Shown here: piece after piece, positions 17,806-26,484 of the stretch
Numbering within the stretch: the stretch's first letter is position 1
Layout of the letters: every line of letters starts with the position of its first letter
NCBI RefSeq assembly: GCF_000243115.2
Contig: NZ_CP007035.1
Coordinates: forward strand, 3,720,001 to 3,784,000
DNA: 64,000 bases
Direction: 5' to 3'
Origin: Niabella soli DSM 19437
GTDB taxonomy: Bacteria > Bacteroidota > Bacteroidia > Chitinophagales > Chitinophagaceae
Made by a program: the position numbers and the translations under genes
The notes under the pieces: generated by a model
Database searches by the model: none
What the model saw: only the letters and a program-made list of their open reading frames with translations
What the model was told of the DNA's origin: nothing

Positions 17806-20517
17806 TTAGTGCTGCTGCTTTTCTGCCTGCATCGAAAAATGATACTTGCCGGAACCTGTCTGTATTTTTATATACCCCTCTTCGCTTCCAAGATCTTGAA
17901 TGTCTTTTATGGCGCTTAGGGGTTTGCCGGACTCTGTTACGGAACTGGCGTTACCCGCTGGCAGATAGATGGTAGCAACCGTATTGGCTGGTACTTCTAC
18001 ATCCATCGTTACGGTATTGCCTTCAATTTTCCAGCCTGCAGCAGCCGTTCCATAATTGGTTTCCAATGTTGCAGAAGCATTTTTAAAATCGCCCCCAATG
18101 TGCGGTTGTACTTTTATGTGTTTGTAGCCGGGCCCGTCGGCATAGGTATCGAGCCCTACCATTTTTCGATACATCCAGTCGCCGATCGCGCCATAAGCAT
18201 AGTGGTTATAGGAATTCATGCTTGGTGTCTGGAAAGAGCCGTCAGGCTTAATGCCATCCCAACGCTCCCATATGGTTGTTGCACCCTTTGTTACCGGGTA
18301 CAGCCAGGAAGGATACGATTGCTGCAGTAATAATGTATAGGCTACATCGCTGTGGCCGAAGCGGGTCAGCACATGACATAAATAAGGCGTTCCCAGGAAC
18401 CCGGTGGTCAAATGATTATTGTAACTTTTAATATTTTCTACCAGGCGGTCGGCAGCCTGTTTACGCAGGTTTTCCGGCAGCATATCAAACTGCAGCGCCA
18501 GTACGTACGCCGTTTGTGTGCCCGAAACCAATCGTCCCGAGGGCGTCATATATTCTTTTAAAAACGCGGTCTTTACCTCTTGTAAAAGATCAGTATAGGA
18601 GGCGGCATCGTCTGTTTTGCCTAAAACTGTTGCTGCATTGATCAACAATTGCAGCGAGTTTGCATAGAAACACTGCGCAATAAGATATTTGTCCGTAACA
18701 GCAGAGCGTCCGTCGTTATCATCTGCCGGACGGTAAAATAACCAATCACCATAGTGGAACCCGGTGTTCCACAGGTTGTCTTTTGTGGTGCGGCGGACGC
18801 TTTCCACATAGTTTTTCATGCTGCTGTACTGTGCGGCCAATGTGCGTTTATCGCCGTAGGCAATATACAGTTCCCAGGGAATAATGGTGGCCACATCTGC
18901 CCAGCCGGCGCTATTGCCTCCATTGCCCAATACATTCGGAATTACGGAAGGAACGCGCCCTTCCATCTGATCGGCTTCCAGATCTTTCAGCCATTTGGTA
19001 AAGAAATTATTGACACCCCGGTTAAAGGATGCGGTGCGAAAAAAGGCCTGGGCATCTCCGGTCCATCCCAACCGCTCATCCCGTTGCGGGCAATCAGTGG
19101 GCACATCCAGGAAGTTACCTTTTTGCCCCCATTGGATATTGTGCTGCAGTTGGTTGATGAGCGGATTGGAAGTAGTGAAGGTGCCGGTAGGAGCCATGTT
19201 TGAATGAAAAACCACCGCTTCAAAATTTTCCGGATGAATGGTTCCCGGGTAGCCGGTTATTTTTATGTACCGGAAGCCCTGCCAGGTAAAGTGCGGGGCA
19301 AAGGTCTCGGTACCGCCGCCTTTAAGAATATAAGTGTCTGTTGCTTTTGCCGCGCGGAGGTTCTCTGTGTAAAAATTACCGGCTTTGTCCAATACTTCAG
19401 CATGATTCAACACAATAGAATCCCCGGCCTTACCGTTTGCTTTAACCCGAACCCAGCCTACCAGGTTTTGCCCAAAATCCAGCACCGTTTCGCCTTTGGG
19501 GGTGGTGATCATTTTTACCGGCTTAATCACTTCGTGAGGCGTGATCATCTCGTTATAAGTGGCCAGGAGATTGTCTTTCCCAAAAGAAGCCTGCTTAACA
19601 TTGCTCCAGCCGGCATCGTCATAGCCCGCTTGCATCCAGCCTGTTTTTTGTTTACGGGCATCAATCGTTTCGCCATTATAAATTTCGGAGTAAGTGATTT
19701 CCCCCGTTGCCGATTTCCAGGATCCGTCAGAAACCAGGGTTTCATCCGTTCCGTCGGTATAAGTGATGTTCACCTGCAACAACAATGCAATATCCTTTCC
19801 ATAAAAGTTTTTCTGACCCCTGAAACCGATAAAGCCGCGGTACCACCCATTGCCCAGTATAACACCAAGCGCATTTTTTCCCTGCCGGAGGAGATTCGTT
19901 ATATCGTAAGTCTGATATTGCAGCCGTGTCTTATAAGAGGTCCAGCCGGGCGTAAAATGCGCATCGCCCACCCGGTTCCCGTTCACATAAGCTTCGTACA
20001 TGCCGTGGGCTGTAATATAAGCCGTTGCTTTGGCAATTTTTTTTGTGGTGCTGAATTCTTTGCGCAGTAAAGGACTTGGACGCAGCACAGAGTCTTCCGT
20101 ATAGCCCGGTTCAATCCAGGAAGCTCTCCAATCGGAAGGTTGTAACAGGGCCATTTGAAAACTGGCGGGCTGGCTCCAGGCCGATGGCTTGCCGCTGTTG
20201 TCCCATACCCGCACCTGCCAGGTATATTTTTCGCCACTATGCAGGGCGGAGCCTTTATAGGCTACATGAACAGACGAATCGGAGTTGATTTTACCGCTGT
20301 TCCATGCGGATTCTTTTTTTCCTGTAACTTTTATTTCGTAGGCGGTTTGGGCAATATTTCTTTTATTGTTTTTCAGTTGCCAACTAAAACGAGGCACGGT
20401 AACATCCAGTCCAAGGGGGTTTACAAGATTTTCAGTTCTCAGATTAGTAACGGAAGACTGCGCGTTCGCAGTTGCTGCAAATAGCAACAGGGAAAAGGGC
20501 AAGCATAATTTGTTCAT
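17806..20517 (-). CDS. Alpha-L-rhamnosidase, GH78
   Basis: A secreted glycoside hydrolase of 903 residues that removes terminal alpha-L-rhamnose from plant or bacterial glycans. The start MNKLCLPFSLLLFAATANAQ is a signal peptide and is preferred over an ATG 51 bases upstream. The N-terminal beta domains (TNLRTENLVNPLGLD, the family opening) are followed by the (alpha/alpha)6 barrel with DCPQRDERLGWTGDAQAF, which holds catalytic acidic residues, and TTIWERWDG. A C-terminal beta domain ends the protein. No polysaccharide-utilisation genes (SusC/D) are adjacent. Confidence 0.94.
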   Translation of the reverse strand: MNKLCLPFSLLLFAATANAQSSVTNLRTENLVNPLGLDVTVPRFSWQLKNNKRNIAQTAYEIKVTGKKESAWNSGKINSDSSVHVAYKGSALHSGEKYTWQVRVWDNSGKPSAWSQPASFQMALLQPSDWRASWIEPGYTEDSVLRPSPLLRKEFSTTKKIAKATAYITAHGMYEAYVNGNRVGDAHFTPGWTSYKTRLQYQTYDITNLLRQGKNALGVILGNGWYRGFIGFRGQKNFYGKDIALLLQVNITYTDGTDETLVSDGSWKSATGEITYSEIYNGETIDARKQKTGWMQAGYDDAGWSNVKQASFGKDNLLATYNEMITPHEVIKPVKMITTPKGETVLDFGQNLVGWVRVKANGKAGDSIVLNHAEVLDKAGNFYTENLRAAKATDTYILKGGGTETFAPHFTWQGFRYIKITGYPGTIHPENFEAVVFHSNMAPTGTFTTSNPLINQLQHNIQWGQKGNFLDVPTDCPQRDERLGWTGDAQAFFRTASFNRGVNNFFTKWLKDLEADQMEGRVPSVIPNVLGNGGNSAGWADVATIIPWELYIAYGDKRTLAAQYSSMKNYVESVRRTTKDNLWNTGFHYGDWLFYRPADDNDGRSAVTDKYLIAQCFYANSLQLLINAATVLGKTDDAASYTDLLQEVKTAFLKEYMTPSGRLVSGTQTAYVLALQFDMLPENLRKQAADRLVENIKSYNNHLTTGFLGTPYLCHVLTRFGHSDVAYTLLLQQSYPSWLYPVTKGATTIWERWDGIKPDGSFQTPSMNSYNHYAYGAIGDWMYRKMVGLDTYADGPGYKHIKVQPHIGGDFKNASATLETNYGTAAAGWKIEGNTVTMDVEVPANTVATIYLPAGNASSVTESGKPLSAIKDIQDLGSEEGYIKIQTGSGKYHFSMQAEKQQH

Positions 20518-20612
20518 AAAAGCAAGTATTGTATTTGTATATCCCAATAAAGGGGTTTCAAAGTACAACTATTTATAAAAGCAACTGTCCTGTACTCTCC
20601 TGAAAAGAATGG

Positions 20613-21626
20613 TTATGGAACGGCCTCGGGCTCCGTATTCAATATTTCCCAAAGCTTATCTTTTAATTGAGTAAGCCCTTGCTGGGTAACAGAAGAAATG
20701 AATAAATGCGGAATATGATCCGGCATTTCTTTACTAATGGCCTCTTTCAACTCCTCATCCAGCATATCACTTTTGCTGATGGCGATCAGAAATTGTTTAT
20801 GCAGCAGGTCCGGGTTATACCGTTCCAGTTCATTCATCAAAATGTCAAATTCCTTCCGGTGATCAGCACTGTCTGCCGGGATCAGGAACAGTAAGACGGG
20901 ATTCCGTTCGATATGTCTTAAAAAGCGATGCCCCAGGCCTTTTCCTTCAGCAGCGCCTTCAATAATACCCGGCATATCTGCCATGCAAAAACTGCGACCG
21001 TCCCGGTAATCAATGATCCCCAGGTTCGGCGTCAGCGTAGTAAAAGCATAGTTGCCGATTTTTGGTTTGGCAGCCGTGATGGAAGACAATAAGGTGGATT
21101 TGCCTGCGTTGGGAAACCCTACCAGTCCTACATCTGCCAGTACTTTTAATTCCAGGGTTTTCCAGCCTTCCAGGCCGGGCAGGCCGGGTTGTGCATATTC
21201 GGGGGCCTGGTTGGTAGCCGTGGCAAAGTTGGCATTGCCCAGGCCGCCTTTTCCGCCGGGCATCCAGATGATTTCCTGCCCGTCTTCCATGATCTCCGCT
21301 TCTTTTTCACCGGTTTCTTCATCCAATGCGATCGTGCCCAATGGAACTTCAATAATAAAATCTTTACCACTGCGGCCGGTCATATTATTGTGCCCGCCAT
21401 TTTCTCCGTTCTCGGCCAGCACATTTTTATAATACCGTAAATGTAATAGTGTCCACAGGTTGCGGTTCCCTCTTAAGATAATGTGGGCGCCTCTTCCGCC
21501 ATCACCACCATCGGGGCCGCCTTTTGAAGTAAATTTATCGCGTAAAAAATGCTTAATGCCCGCGCCCCCATGGCCACTGCGGCAAAAAACACGTATCTGG
21601 TCTACAAAATTGCTTTTTTCCATCAT
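20613..21626 (-). CDS. obgE: GTPase ObgE/CgtA
   Basis: Ribosome-associated GTPase of large-subunit assembly and stress control, 337 residues. The glycine-rich Obg fold ([28 protein letters not shown]) precedes the G domain with GFPNAGKST (P-loop), DMPGIIEGA (G3) and the NKXD-like SKSD. The start may be the first or second methionine. A -7 box lies only about 8 bases upstream, so the message is nearly leaderless. Confidence 0.96.
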   Translation of the reverse strand: MMEKSNFVDQIRVFCRSGHGGAGIKHFLRDKFTSKGGPDGGDGGRGAHIILRGNRNLWTLLHLRYYKNVLAENGENGGHNNMTGRSGKDFIIEVPLGTIALDEETGEKEAEIMEDGQEIIWMPGGKGGLGNANFATATNQAPEYAQPGLPGLEGWKTLELKVLADVGLVGFPNAGKSTLLSSITAAKPKIGNYAFTTLTPNLGIIDYRDGRSFCMADMPGIIEGAAEGKGLGHRFLRHIERNPVLLFLIPADSADHRKEFDILMNELERYNPDLLHKQFLIAISKSDMLDEELKEAISKEMPDHIPHLFISSVTQQGLTQLKDKLWEILNTEPEAVP

Positions 21627-21633
21627 CCTTCAA

Positions 21634-21663
21634 CAAAGATAACGGCATTCTTTTAAACGCAAA
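21634..21663 (-). promoter_or_regulatory. obgE promoter (-33 and -7)
   Basis: On the minus strand TTTG (21663-21660) is followed after 18 bases by TATCTTTG (21641-21634), the full Bacteroidota promoter pattern. Transcription would start within a few bases of the obgE start codon. Confidence 0.6.
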
Positions 21664-21780
21664 GCTCAACGCGTAATGCCCAACGCCAAATGCAGCATGC
21701 AAAATCCAAAATATTGCATCAAACGGCAATCAGCAACCAGTAACAATCTTTAGCGTTAAGCTTTATGCGTTCAGCATGGA
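21655..21780. repeat. Degenerate word-like intergenic tract
   Basis: A 125-base stretch of near-repeated words (CAACGCGTAATGCCCAACGCC, AATCCAAAATATTGCATCAAA and AGCAACCAGTAAC style) lies between the obgE and SET genes. No reading frame or RNA was recognised. It resembles other tracts in this window. Confidence 0.45.
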
Positions 21781-21788
21781 GCATTCGT

Positions 21789-22232
21789 TCAGCCCCGTTT
21801 CCCTGCTTTCTTTTTTGCTTTTTGTTTATCCTGCAGCATATTTTCTTTTATCTGTTTCCAGTACCCCGGACCATAGGAAACAAATACCTCATTGCCTGCG
21901 GCGATTTTTCTTTTAGCTCTTATAAACACCCGGGTATCTTCTTCAAAATATTCCGCGTTATTGGTTAATCCTTTCACCCGGGTTAAACCGGTAGCGTCAT
22001 TGGCATAGCGGCCAAAAGATCCCTTGTCTTTGCTGGCGTCAATTACCAGTTCGTCGTTAATATGAAAAATATACCCATTCTCAAAATCGTCCTCCACATC
22101 TTTCCAGGCAGCCAGTCGTCCGAGGTACTCGGTAACAATTTCATTTTTTGCGATATCAACTTTTGCGAATAAGCCCTTGCCGGCATTGGGAAGGGTGGAG
22201 GTTTTTACAAATAATCGTTTTGACGATGGCAT
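21789..22232 (-). CDS. SET-domain protein (putative lysine methyltransferase)
   Basis: A 147-residue stand-alone SET domain. NAGKGLFAKVDIAKNEIVTEY is the N-terminal SET strand, RYANDATG takes the place of the RFINHSC-type SAM/pseudoknot motif, and GNEVFVSYGPGYW gives the C-terminal catalytic-tyrosine motif. The tail is lysine rich. SET proteins methylate protein lysines with SAM; the bacterial target is unknown. The start MPSSKRLFVKTS is preferred over an ATG 39 bases upstream. It is divergent from the thiamine riboswitch. Confidence 0.85.
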   Translation of the reverse strand: MPSSKRLFVKTSTLPNAGKGLFAKVDIAKNEIVTEYLGRLAAWKDVEDDFENGYIFHINDELVIDASKDKGSFGRYANDATGLTRVKGLTNNAEYFEEDTRVFIRAKRKIAAGNEVFVSYGPGYWKQIKENMLQDKQKAKKKAGKRG

Positions 22233-22333
22233 TGATTTATGAATTAGGAGGGCGAATATATTGCAAAACACGATGCAAGGTGACGAACGCCCCTATTATT
22301 TTTTCGCTAACGAACAAGGGGCTTGCATCTAAA

Positions 22334-22478
22334 ATCTTTTACCTACCTTCATCCCCACACGGGGTGCCTTTTCCCGCCGGAGGCGGGGATGAAATAAAGG
22401 CTGAGAATATACCCATTCTGTTCCGCCAATGGCGGGACTGATGCACCTGATCCGGGTAATGCCGGCGTAGGAAAAGAT
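22334..22478 (+). promoter_or_regulatory. TPP (thiamine pyrophosphate) riboswitch
   Basis: The THI-box core is clear: GGGGTGCC (22361-22368), GGCTGAGAATATACCC (22399-22414), and ACCTGATCCGGGTAATGCC followed by GGCGTAGG (22445-22471). A long P1 helix pairs 22334-22346 with 22467-22478. An optional hairpin CCGCC/GGCGG sits before the ACCTGA block. The ATG of the downstream transporter is 32 bases past the aptamer. No clear intrinsic terminator is visible, so control of translation start is the likelier mechanism (inference). Confidence 0.95.
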
Positions 22479-22510
22479 CAGCCGGATAAAGCTTTGTGTT
22501 TTCGTATCGA

Positions 22511-23113
22511 ATGACAAATTGGGTTACCGTATTTATTGATGAATTAAAGAATACAAGTCTGTTAGAATGGCTGGGGGCGGGTTTTGGCGCGGCCGAAGTG
22601 CTGTTGGCAAAGGCAAATAAAGTTTGGCTATACCCTGCGGGAATTATATCGGTAGGAATAACCATCTACCTTTTTCAGCAGAGCGGGTTATATGCAGAAA
22701 CGGTGTTGAATGGGTATTATCTTGTAATGAGTATTTATGGCTGGTGGTTTTGGGTGCATAAACGTGCCGCCAAACCGCTACCCATTACCCGATCGGGTTC
22801 CCGGGACAAAAGAATAACGATGGCAATAGCCGCGGGTGGGTTTGTACTTTTATTTTTTGTATTAAAATATTTTACCAATTCTGTGGTTCCGGTAATGGAC
22901 GCTTTTGTAAGCGCCACGGCCTGGGCGGGCATGTGGTTGTTGGCCAAACGGAAATTGGAGAATTGGATATGGCTGAACATAAGCAATGCAGTAGCCATAC
23001 CTTTATTATTTTATAAACAACTTCCTGTTTATGCACTGCTGACCCTATTTTTATTTATAGTGGCGATCGCCGGATTTTTTGATTGGAGAAAAATGGTAAT
23101 AGAAAATGATTAA
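22511..23113 (+). CDS. pnuT: PnuC-family transporter, probable thiamine transporter PnuT
   Basis: A 200-residue membrane protein of the PnuC family with about seven hydrophobic segments, including YYLVMSIYGWWFWVHKR, which carries the aromatic motif of PnuC proteins. PnuC itself moves nicotinamide riboside, but family members under a TPP riboswitch are assigned to thiamine uptake (PnuT). The riboswitch directly upstream supports that here. The start at 22511 is the first methionine beyond the aptamer that begins the conserved region. Its stop overlaps the next gene by eight bases. Confidence 0.9.
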   Translation: MTNWVTVFIDELKNTSLLEWLGAGFGAAEVLLAKANKVWLYPAGIISVGITIYLFQQSGLYAETVLNGYYLVMSIYGWWFWVHKRAAKPLPITRSGSRDKRITMAIAAGGFVLLFFVLKYFTNSVVPVMDAFVSATAWAGMWLLAKRKLENWIWLNISNAVAIPLLFYKQLPVYALLTLFLFIVAIAGFFDWRKMVIEND

Positions 23114-24179
23114 TGAACAAACAGCAAAAGAGTTGGCGGCGCTGGCGCAACTATCGGATGAGCAGGGGGTCTTATTGCCGGAGCAATTGGTCATTATTCA
23201 TAAGGAGCGATGGTTTAAACTGTTTGTGCCCAAAACACAGGGTGGACTGGAACTGGGCCTGCCGGAAGGATTGGCAATGGAAGAAGCCCTGGCACGGATT
23301 GATGGCAGTCTTGGGTGGACGGTAACGCTTTGCGCGGGCGCCTCCCTTTTCACAGGCTACCTGCCGCAACAGTTAACCGACAGGCTCTTTGAAGATCCCG
23401 CTGTCTGTTTTGGCGGAAGCGGGGCGCTCTCCGGTATTGCAAAAGAAGTACCGGATGGTTACCAGGTGAGTGGATCCTGGAAGTATGCCACCGGAACTCC
23501 CTACAGTACCTGCTTTACGGCTAATTGCAAAATAGAACGGGCTGGCCAGGTGCTTATGGATGATGCAGGCGCACCGGTTTATCGTTCTTTTATATTCAAA
23601 CGTGAGGAGGTTACCGTAAAAAATGACTGGAATGCTATGGGGCTAAAAGCCACTGCCAGTAATAGTTTTAATGTCGATGGACTAACAGTTTCTCCGGACA
23701 GGAGTTTTATGATCGATCCCGGAGCCACCACCTTACCCGGGGCCATTTTTAAATATCCGTTTTTGCAATTTGCAGAAGCAACCCTTGCCGTGAACACGTT
23801 CGGAATGGCGCAACATTTTCTTGAGGAGTTTGACAAACTGTTGCAGCATAAAATAACCTCCGGCAGTTTTGCTGCCGGGCAGGAAGTGTTGATGCAAACC
23901 CGGCAAACAATGGCCGCCAACCACCTGCAAAAGTTACGCGCCCGTTTTTATACTGCTATTGAAGAATCATGGTTGATAGTTGTAAAAGGAGGCAAAATAC
24001 CACAGGCGCTCCTGGAGCATATTACACAACTAAGCCGGGGGCTTGCAAAATCATCGCGGGAGCTGGTAGGTGATCTATATCCGTATTGTGGCGTCGGCGC
24101 CACTCAGAACGGCACAACCCTCAATCGCATTTTCAGGGATGTTTTTACCGCCAGTCAGCACCTGCTGCTGAATTTATAA
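23106..24179 (+). CDS. Acyl-CoA dehydrogenase-like flavoprotein
   Basis: A 357-residue protein with the acyl-CoA dehydrogenase fold: helical N-terminus (ERWFKLFVPKTQGGLELG), a middle beta region (GSGALSGIAKEVPDGYQVSG and SWKYATGTP), and a C-terminal helical domain. It is closest in pattern to the monooxygenase-like subgroup (acyl-CoA_dh_2, DszC/HpaA-like), with no recognisable catalytic glutamate block. Its ATG overlaps the pnuT stop by eight bases, so it is translationally coupled to a thiamine transporter and under the TPP riboswitch. A role in handling thiamine or a thiamine precursor is inference. Confidence 0.8.
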   Translation: MINEQTAKELAALAQLSDEQGVLLPEQLVIIHKERWFKLFVPKTQGGLELGLPEGLAMEEALARIDGSLGWTVTLCAGASLFTGYLPQQLTDRLFEDPAVCFGGSGALSGIAKEVPDGYQVSGSWKYATGTPYSTCFTANCKIERAGQVLMDDAGAPVYRSFIFKREEVTVKNDWNAMGLKATASNSFNVDGLTVSPDRSFMIDPGATTLPGAIFKYPFLQFAEATLAVNTFGMAQHFLEEFDKLLQHKITSGSFAAGQEVLMQTRQTMAANHLQKLRARFYTAIEESWLIVVKGGKIPQALLEHITQLSRGLAKSSRELVGDLYPYCGVGATQNGTTLNRIFRDVFTASQHLLLNL

Positions 24180-24185
24180 AAAGAA

Positions 24186-24208
24186 AAGCCCCGGCAGCGC
24201 CGGGACTT
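24186..24208. terminator. Terminator between convergent genes
   Basis: CCCGGC/GCCGGG (24190-24195 with 24199-24204) with a 3-base loop is flanked by AAAAG and CTT. It has only a weak T run and may act for both converging genes. Confidence 0.6.
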
Positions 24209-24241
24209 CCAATAGTTTTAAAAGGCTTGTTTTAGCTGAGC

Positions 24242-24436
24242 CTAAGAAGCGGACTGTGTCGAATTTCCCTGGTTCACCTGATTTTTCAGGTTGTTCAGAT
24301 TGTCTTTAAGCTTATTGCCTAAATCCGATACTTTATTTTTAACAGATGATTTCTGCTCCGGGCTCATCTTGTACCAGGCAGCCACAGCAGCCAAACCCAA
24401 AGCTAAAAGACCATTTCTTGTGTTTCTGTTCATCAT
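24242..24436 (-). CDS. Small helical protein with N-terminal membrane segment
   Basis: A 64-residue protein with a short hydrophobic N-terminal segment (GLLALGLAAVAAWYKM) and an amphipathic, asparagine- and lysine-rich tail (NKVSDLGNKLKDNLNNLKNQ). This is YtxH-like in outline, but the family is not certain. A possible -7 box (minus strand TACATTTG, 24482-24475) lies 39 bases upstream, which supports expression. Function unknown. Confidence 0.65.
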   Translation of the reverse strand: MMNRNTRNGLLALGLAAVAAWYKMSPEQKSSVKNKVSDLGNKLKDNLNNLKNQVNQGNSTQSAS

Positions 24437-24492
24437 TAATGCGTTTTAAAAAGTTAGTTAATAACAAATGTAACAAAAAATTGTGCCATAAA

Positions 24493-24993
24493 TCATCCAA
24501 AGTGCTGATCGTCTGCTGAAGGTCCGTAACTGGCGGGCAAAGCAATATCATTTAAACGGTAATATACCCCAAGTTGTGCCCGGTGATGCGTGATCTGGCT
24601 TAGCGAATGGCGGATAGCGCCGTATTTGGACCATTCCGCTAATTTATGCCCGTTGCTGGCGATACTCCAGGAAGGCTCCAGGTCGGCCTCGGCCGCAGCG
24701 GCCAGGGTATCTTTACTGGCCTTATAGTTTTTATCCAGTACTTCTAACAATTGTTCCCTTGAGGTGATCTGCGTGGGCTTGTAATCGCCTGTGGCAAAAT
24801 CCAGGGTATCCGTGGGCAATATAAAGGATGGCCAGGCGAAAATTTCGGCTATATGTCCCACGAGATGATCGAGCTTCATGCTCTTTTGATGAGGCGCGTA
24901 GCTGGCTTTACCTGACGGATACAACTCAAAGAACTTTTTTGTGGTTTGATATTCATGTTCCAGTTCGGAACTTAATTGCTGCAACGTGTCCAT
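24493..24993 (-). CDS. DinB-family protein
   Basis: A 166-residue four-helix-bundle protein of the DinB/YfiT type. The metal-binding histidines are visible in LVGHIAEIF and SQITHHRAQLGVYYRL, the expected positions on helices 2 and 4. Some relatives are thiol transferases that use bacillithiol; the substrate here is unknown. It lies 56 bases upstream of the small helical gene on the same strand. Confidence 0.88.
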   Translation of the reverse strand: MDTLQQLSSELEHEYQTTKKFFELYPSGKASYAPHQKSMKLDHLVGHIAEIFAWPSFILPTDTLDFATGDYKPTQITSREQLLEVLDKNYKASKDTLAAAAEADLEPSWSIASNGHKLAEWSKYGAIRHSLSQITHHRAQLGVYYRLNDIALPASYGPSADDQHFG

Positions 24994-25163
24994 AGTCTAA
25001 AGGTGATTTTTAGTGAGTATTAAAGATACAGTTTAAATAGGCCTGACCTGAAATTATAGGTTAAATAAACTTTAAACCCGGAATCCACTTTTGCCGAACT
25101 TTTTGATAGCTTATATGTTTATGGAATAACTATTTATAAACTGATAAAAATTAAAGAACAGAC

Positions 25164-25724
25164 ATGATGACCTTTCAGCACTACCAGGGCTATTTTGATG
25201 AAATTCTGAAAACGGTAAATCCACAACCGCCCTATGATAATGAAAGTTATCTTCAGTATACAAAATTAAACTGGTCAAGGTCGCAGCGGTGGCTAAAACA
25301 AAACCCATTAACAACGGAAACGGTAAAGGCAATAGCGGCGATCACTCAAAAACAGCAATGGGCGGTTATTACGGAGCCCTGGTGCGGGGATGCGGCGCAT
25401 ATTGTTCCCATCCTGTACCTGATGAGTGCGCTGAATGATAAAATTGATTTTAAGTTGCAGTTGCGGGACACTGATTCGGAAATTGAACGATATCTTACCA
25501 ATGGCACCCGGTCCATTCCCATCCTGATTGTACGGGATGAAAAAGGAGCGGACCTGTTTCACTGGGGACCAAGACCCGCGGTAGCTAAAAAAGTGTATGA
25601 GGAGCTGAAAGAAAAAAAAGCCGATTTTGAAACAGCAAAGATCGCATTACAACAGGTGTATAATGCTGATAAAAGCCTGGGCATACAGGAAGAAGTAAGC
25701 CGGTTATTGTTGGAATACAACTAA
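25164..25724 (+). CDS. Thioredoxin-fold protein with a single active-site cysteine
   Basis: A 186-residue thioredoxin-like protein of the Thioredoxin_9 type. The active-site loop reads TEPWCGDAAH, so the second cysteine of CxxC is absent. The cis-proline strand is present as TRSIPILIV. It could act as a thiol reductase by a monothiol mechanism or as a binding protein (inference). It is monocistronic, and a degenerate repeat tract follows it. Confidence 0.85.
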   Translation: MMTFQHYQGYFDEILKTVNPQPPYDNESYLQYTKLNWSRSQRWLKQNPLTTETVKAIAAITQKQQWAVITEPWCGDAAHIVPILYLMSALNDKIDFKLQLRDTDSEIERYLTNGTRSIPILIVRDEKGADLFHWGPRPAVAKKVYEELKEKKADFETAKIALQQVYNADKSLGIQEEVSRLLLEYN

Positions 25725-25770
25725 ATTTCTTTTTAATAAAGTGATATTCGTTGAATAATAACCCGATGGC

Positions 25771-25810
25771 TCATAGTTAATAGTCAATGGTCAATAGTGA
25801 ATAGATCATA
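25771..25810. repeat. Degenerate tract of the 'GTCAATGGT' type
   Basis: Reiterated words such as TCATAGTTAATAGTCAATGG and TCAATAGTGAATAG fill the space before acpH. The same words, with GTCAATGGTGAATGG, occur inside leuS at 2409-2438. Confidence 0.7.
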
Positions 25811-25875
25811 GTTGCCTGGTAGCGTTCCGCGTTTTGCGGTAACCAGCAACCCCGGTATCATTCCTTTCATATCAT

Positions 25876-25883
25876 TATTTTTG
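25876..25883 (+). promoter_or_regulatory. acpH -7 promoter box at the start codon
   Basis: TATTTTTG matches the -7 consensus and ends only 4 bases before the ATG at 25888, so the transcript would be leaderless or nearly so. Confidence 0.55.
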
Positions 25884-25887
25884 CATC

Positions 25888-26481
25888 ATGAACTTCCTGG
25901 CACACGCATACCTGTCATTTGATGATGAAGGGGTACTGGCAGGCAACATGATCAGTGATTTTGTAAAAGGCAACAAACAGTTTGAATATCCTGAATCTGT
26001 TCGTGCCGGTATCAAGCTGCATCGCAGCATCGATAGTTTTACAGATAACCATCCGGCTACTATAGCTGCCAAACAGGTGTTCCGCAATGATTATCGCCTG
26101 TACAGTGGCGCCTTTATGGATGTGGCATACGATTATTTCCTGGCCAATGACCCGCAGGAATTTTCAGCCGAAAGCCTTTCGGTATTTGCCCAAAAAACTT
26201 ATAGTACACTCGCCGGGCATTTTGAGCTGTTGCCCAAACCATTTCAGCAATTGTTCTATTATATGAAAACGCAGAACTGGTTATATGGCTACCGGACGAC
26301 TTCAGGTCTGTTTAAAAGTTTTGCTGGGCTGGTACGAAGGGCGCAGTATCTCACGGACAGTCACCCCGCGGAGCGGATATTTTTGGCAAACAGGGAATTC
26401 CTCCAGGCACAATACCAATTTTTCTGGATCGACCTGAAATCTTTTACCCAGCAAGAATTTGATAAACTTTTGAAAAAATAA
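25888..26481 (+). CDS. acpH: ACP phosphodiesterase-like protein (AcpH/DUF479)
   Basis: A 197-residue HD-like helical protein matching AcpH, which removes the 4'-phosphopantetheine group from acyl carrier protein. The opening MNFLAHAYLSFDDEG, the metal-binding residues in GNMISDFVKG and LHRSIDSFTDNHP, and DVAYDYFLAND are characteristic. Length agrees with the E. coli enzyme. The DUF2911 gene begins 3 bases after the stop, suggesting one transcript. Confidence 0.93.
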   Translation: MNFLAHAYLSFDDEGVLAGNMISDFVKGNKQFEYPESVRAGIKLHRSIDSFTDNHPATIAAKQVFRNDYRLYSGAFMDVAYDYFLANDPQEFSAESLSVFAQKTYSTLAGHFELLPKPFQQLFYYMKTQNWLYGYRTTSGLFKSFAGLVRRAQYLTDSHPAERIFLANREFLQAQYQFFWIDLKSFTQQEFDKLLKK

Positions 26482-26484
26482 AAA

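Noticed and set aside
19204-20070. 288-codon plus-strand frame within the rhamnosidase region
   Set aside because: Antisense shadow of the GH78 gene, with no domain and no promoter.
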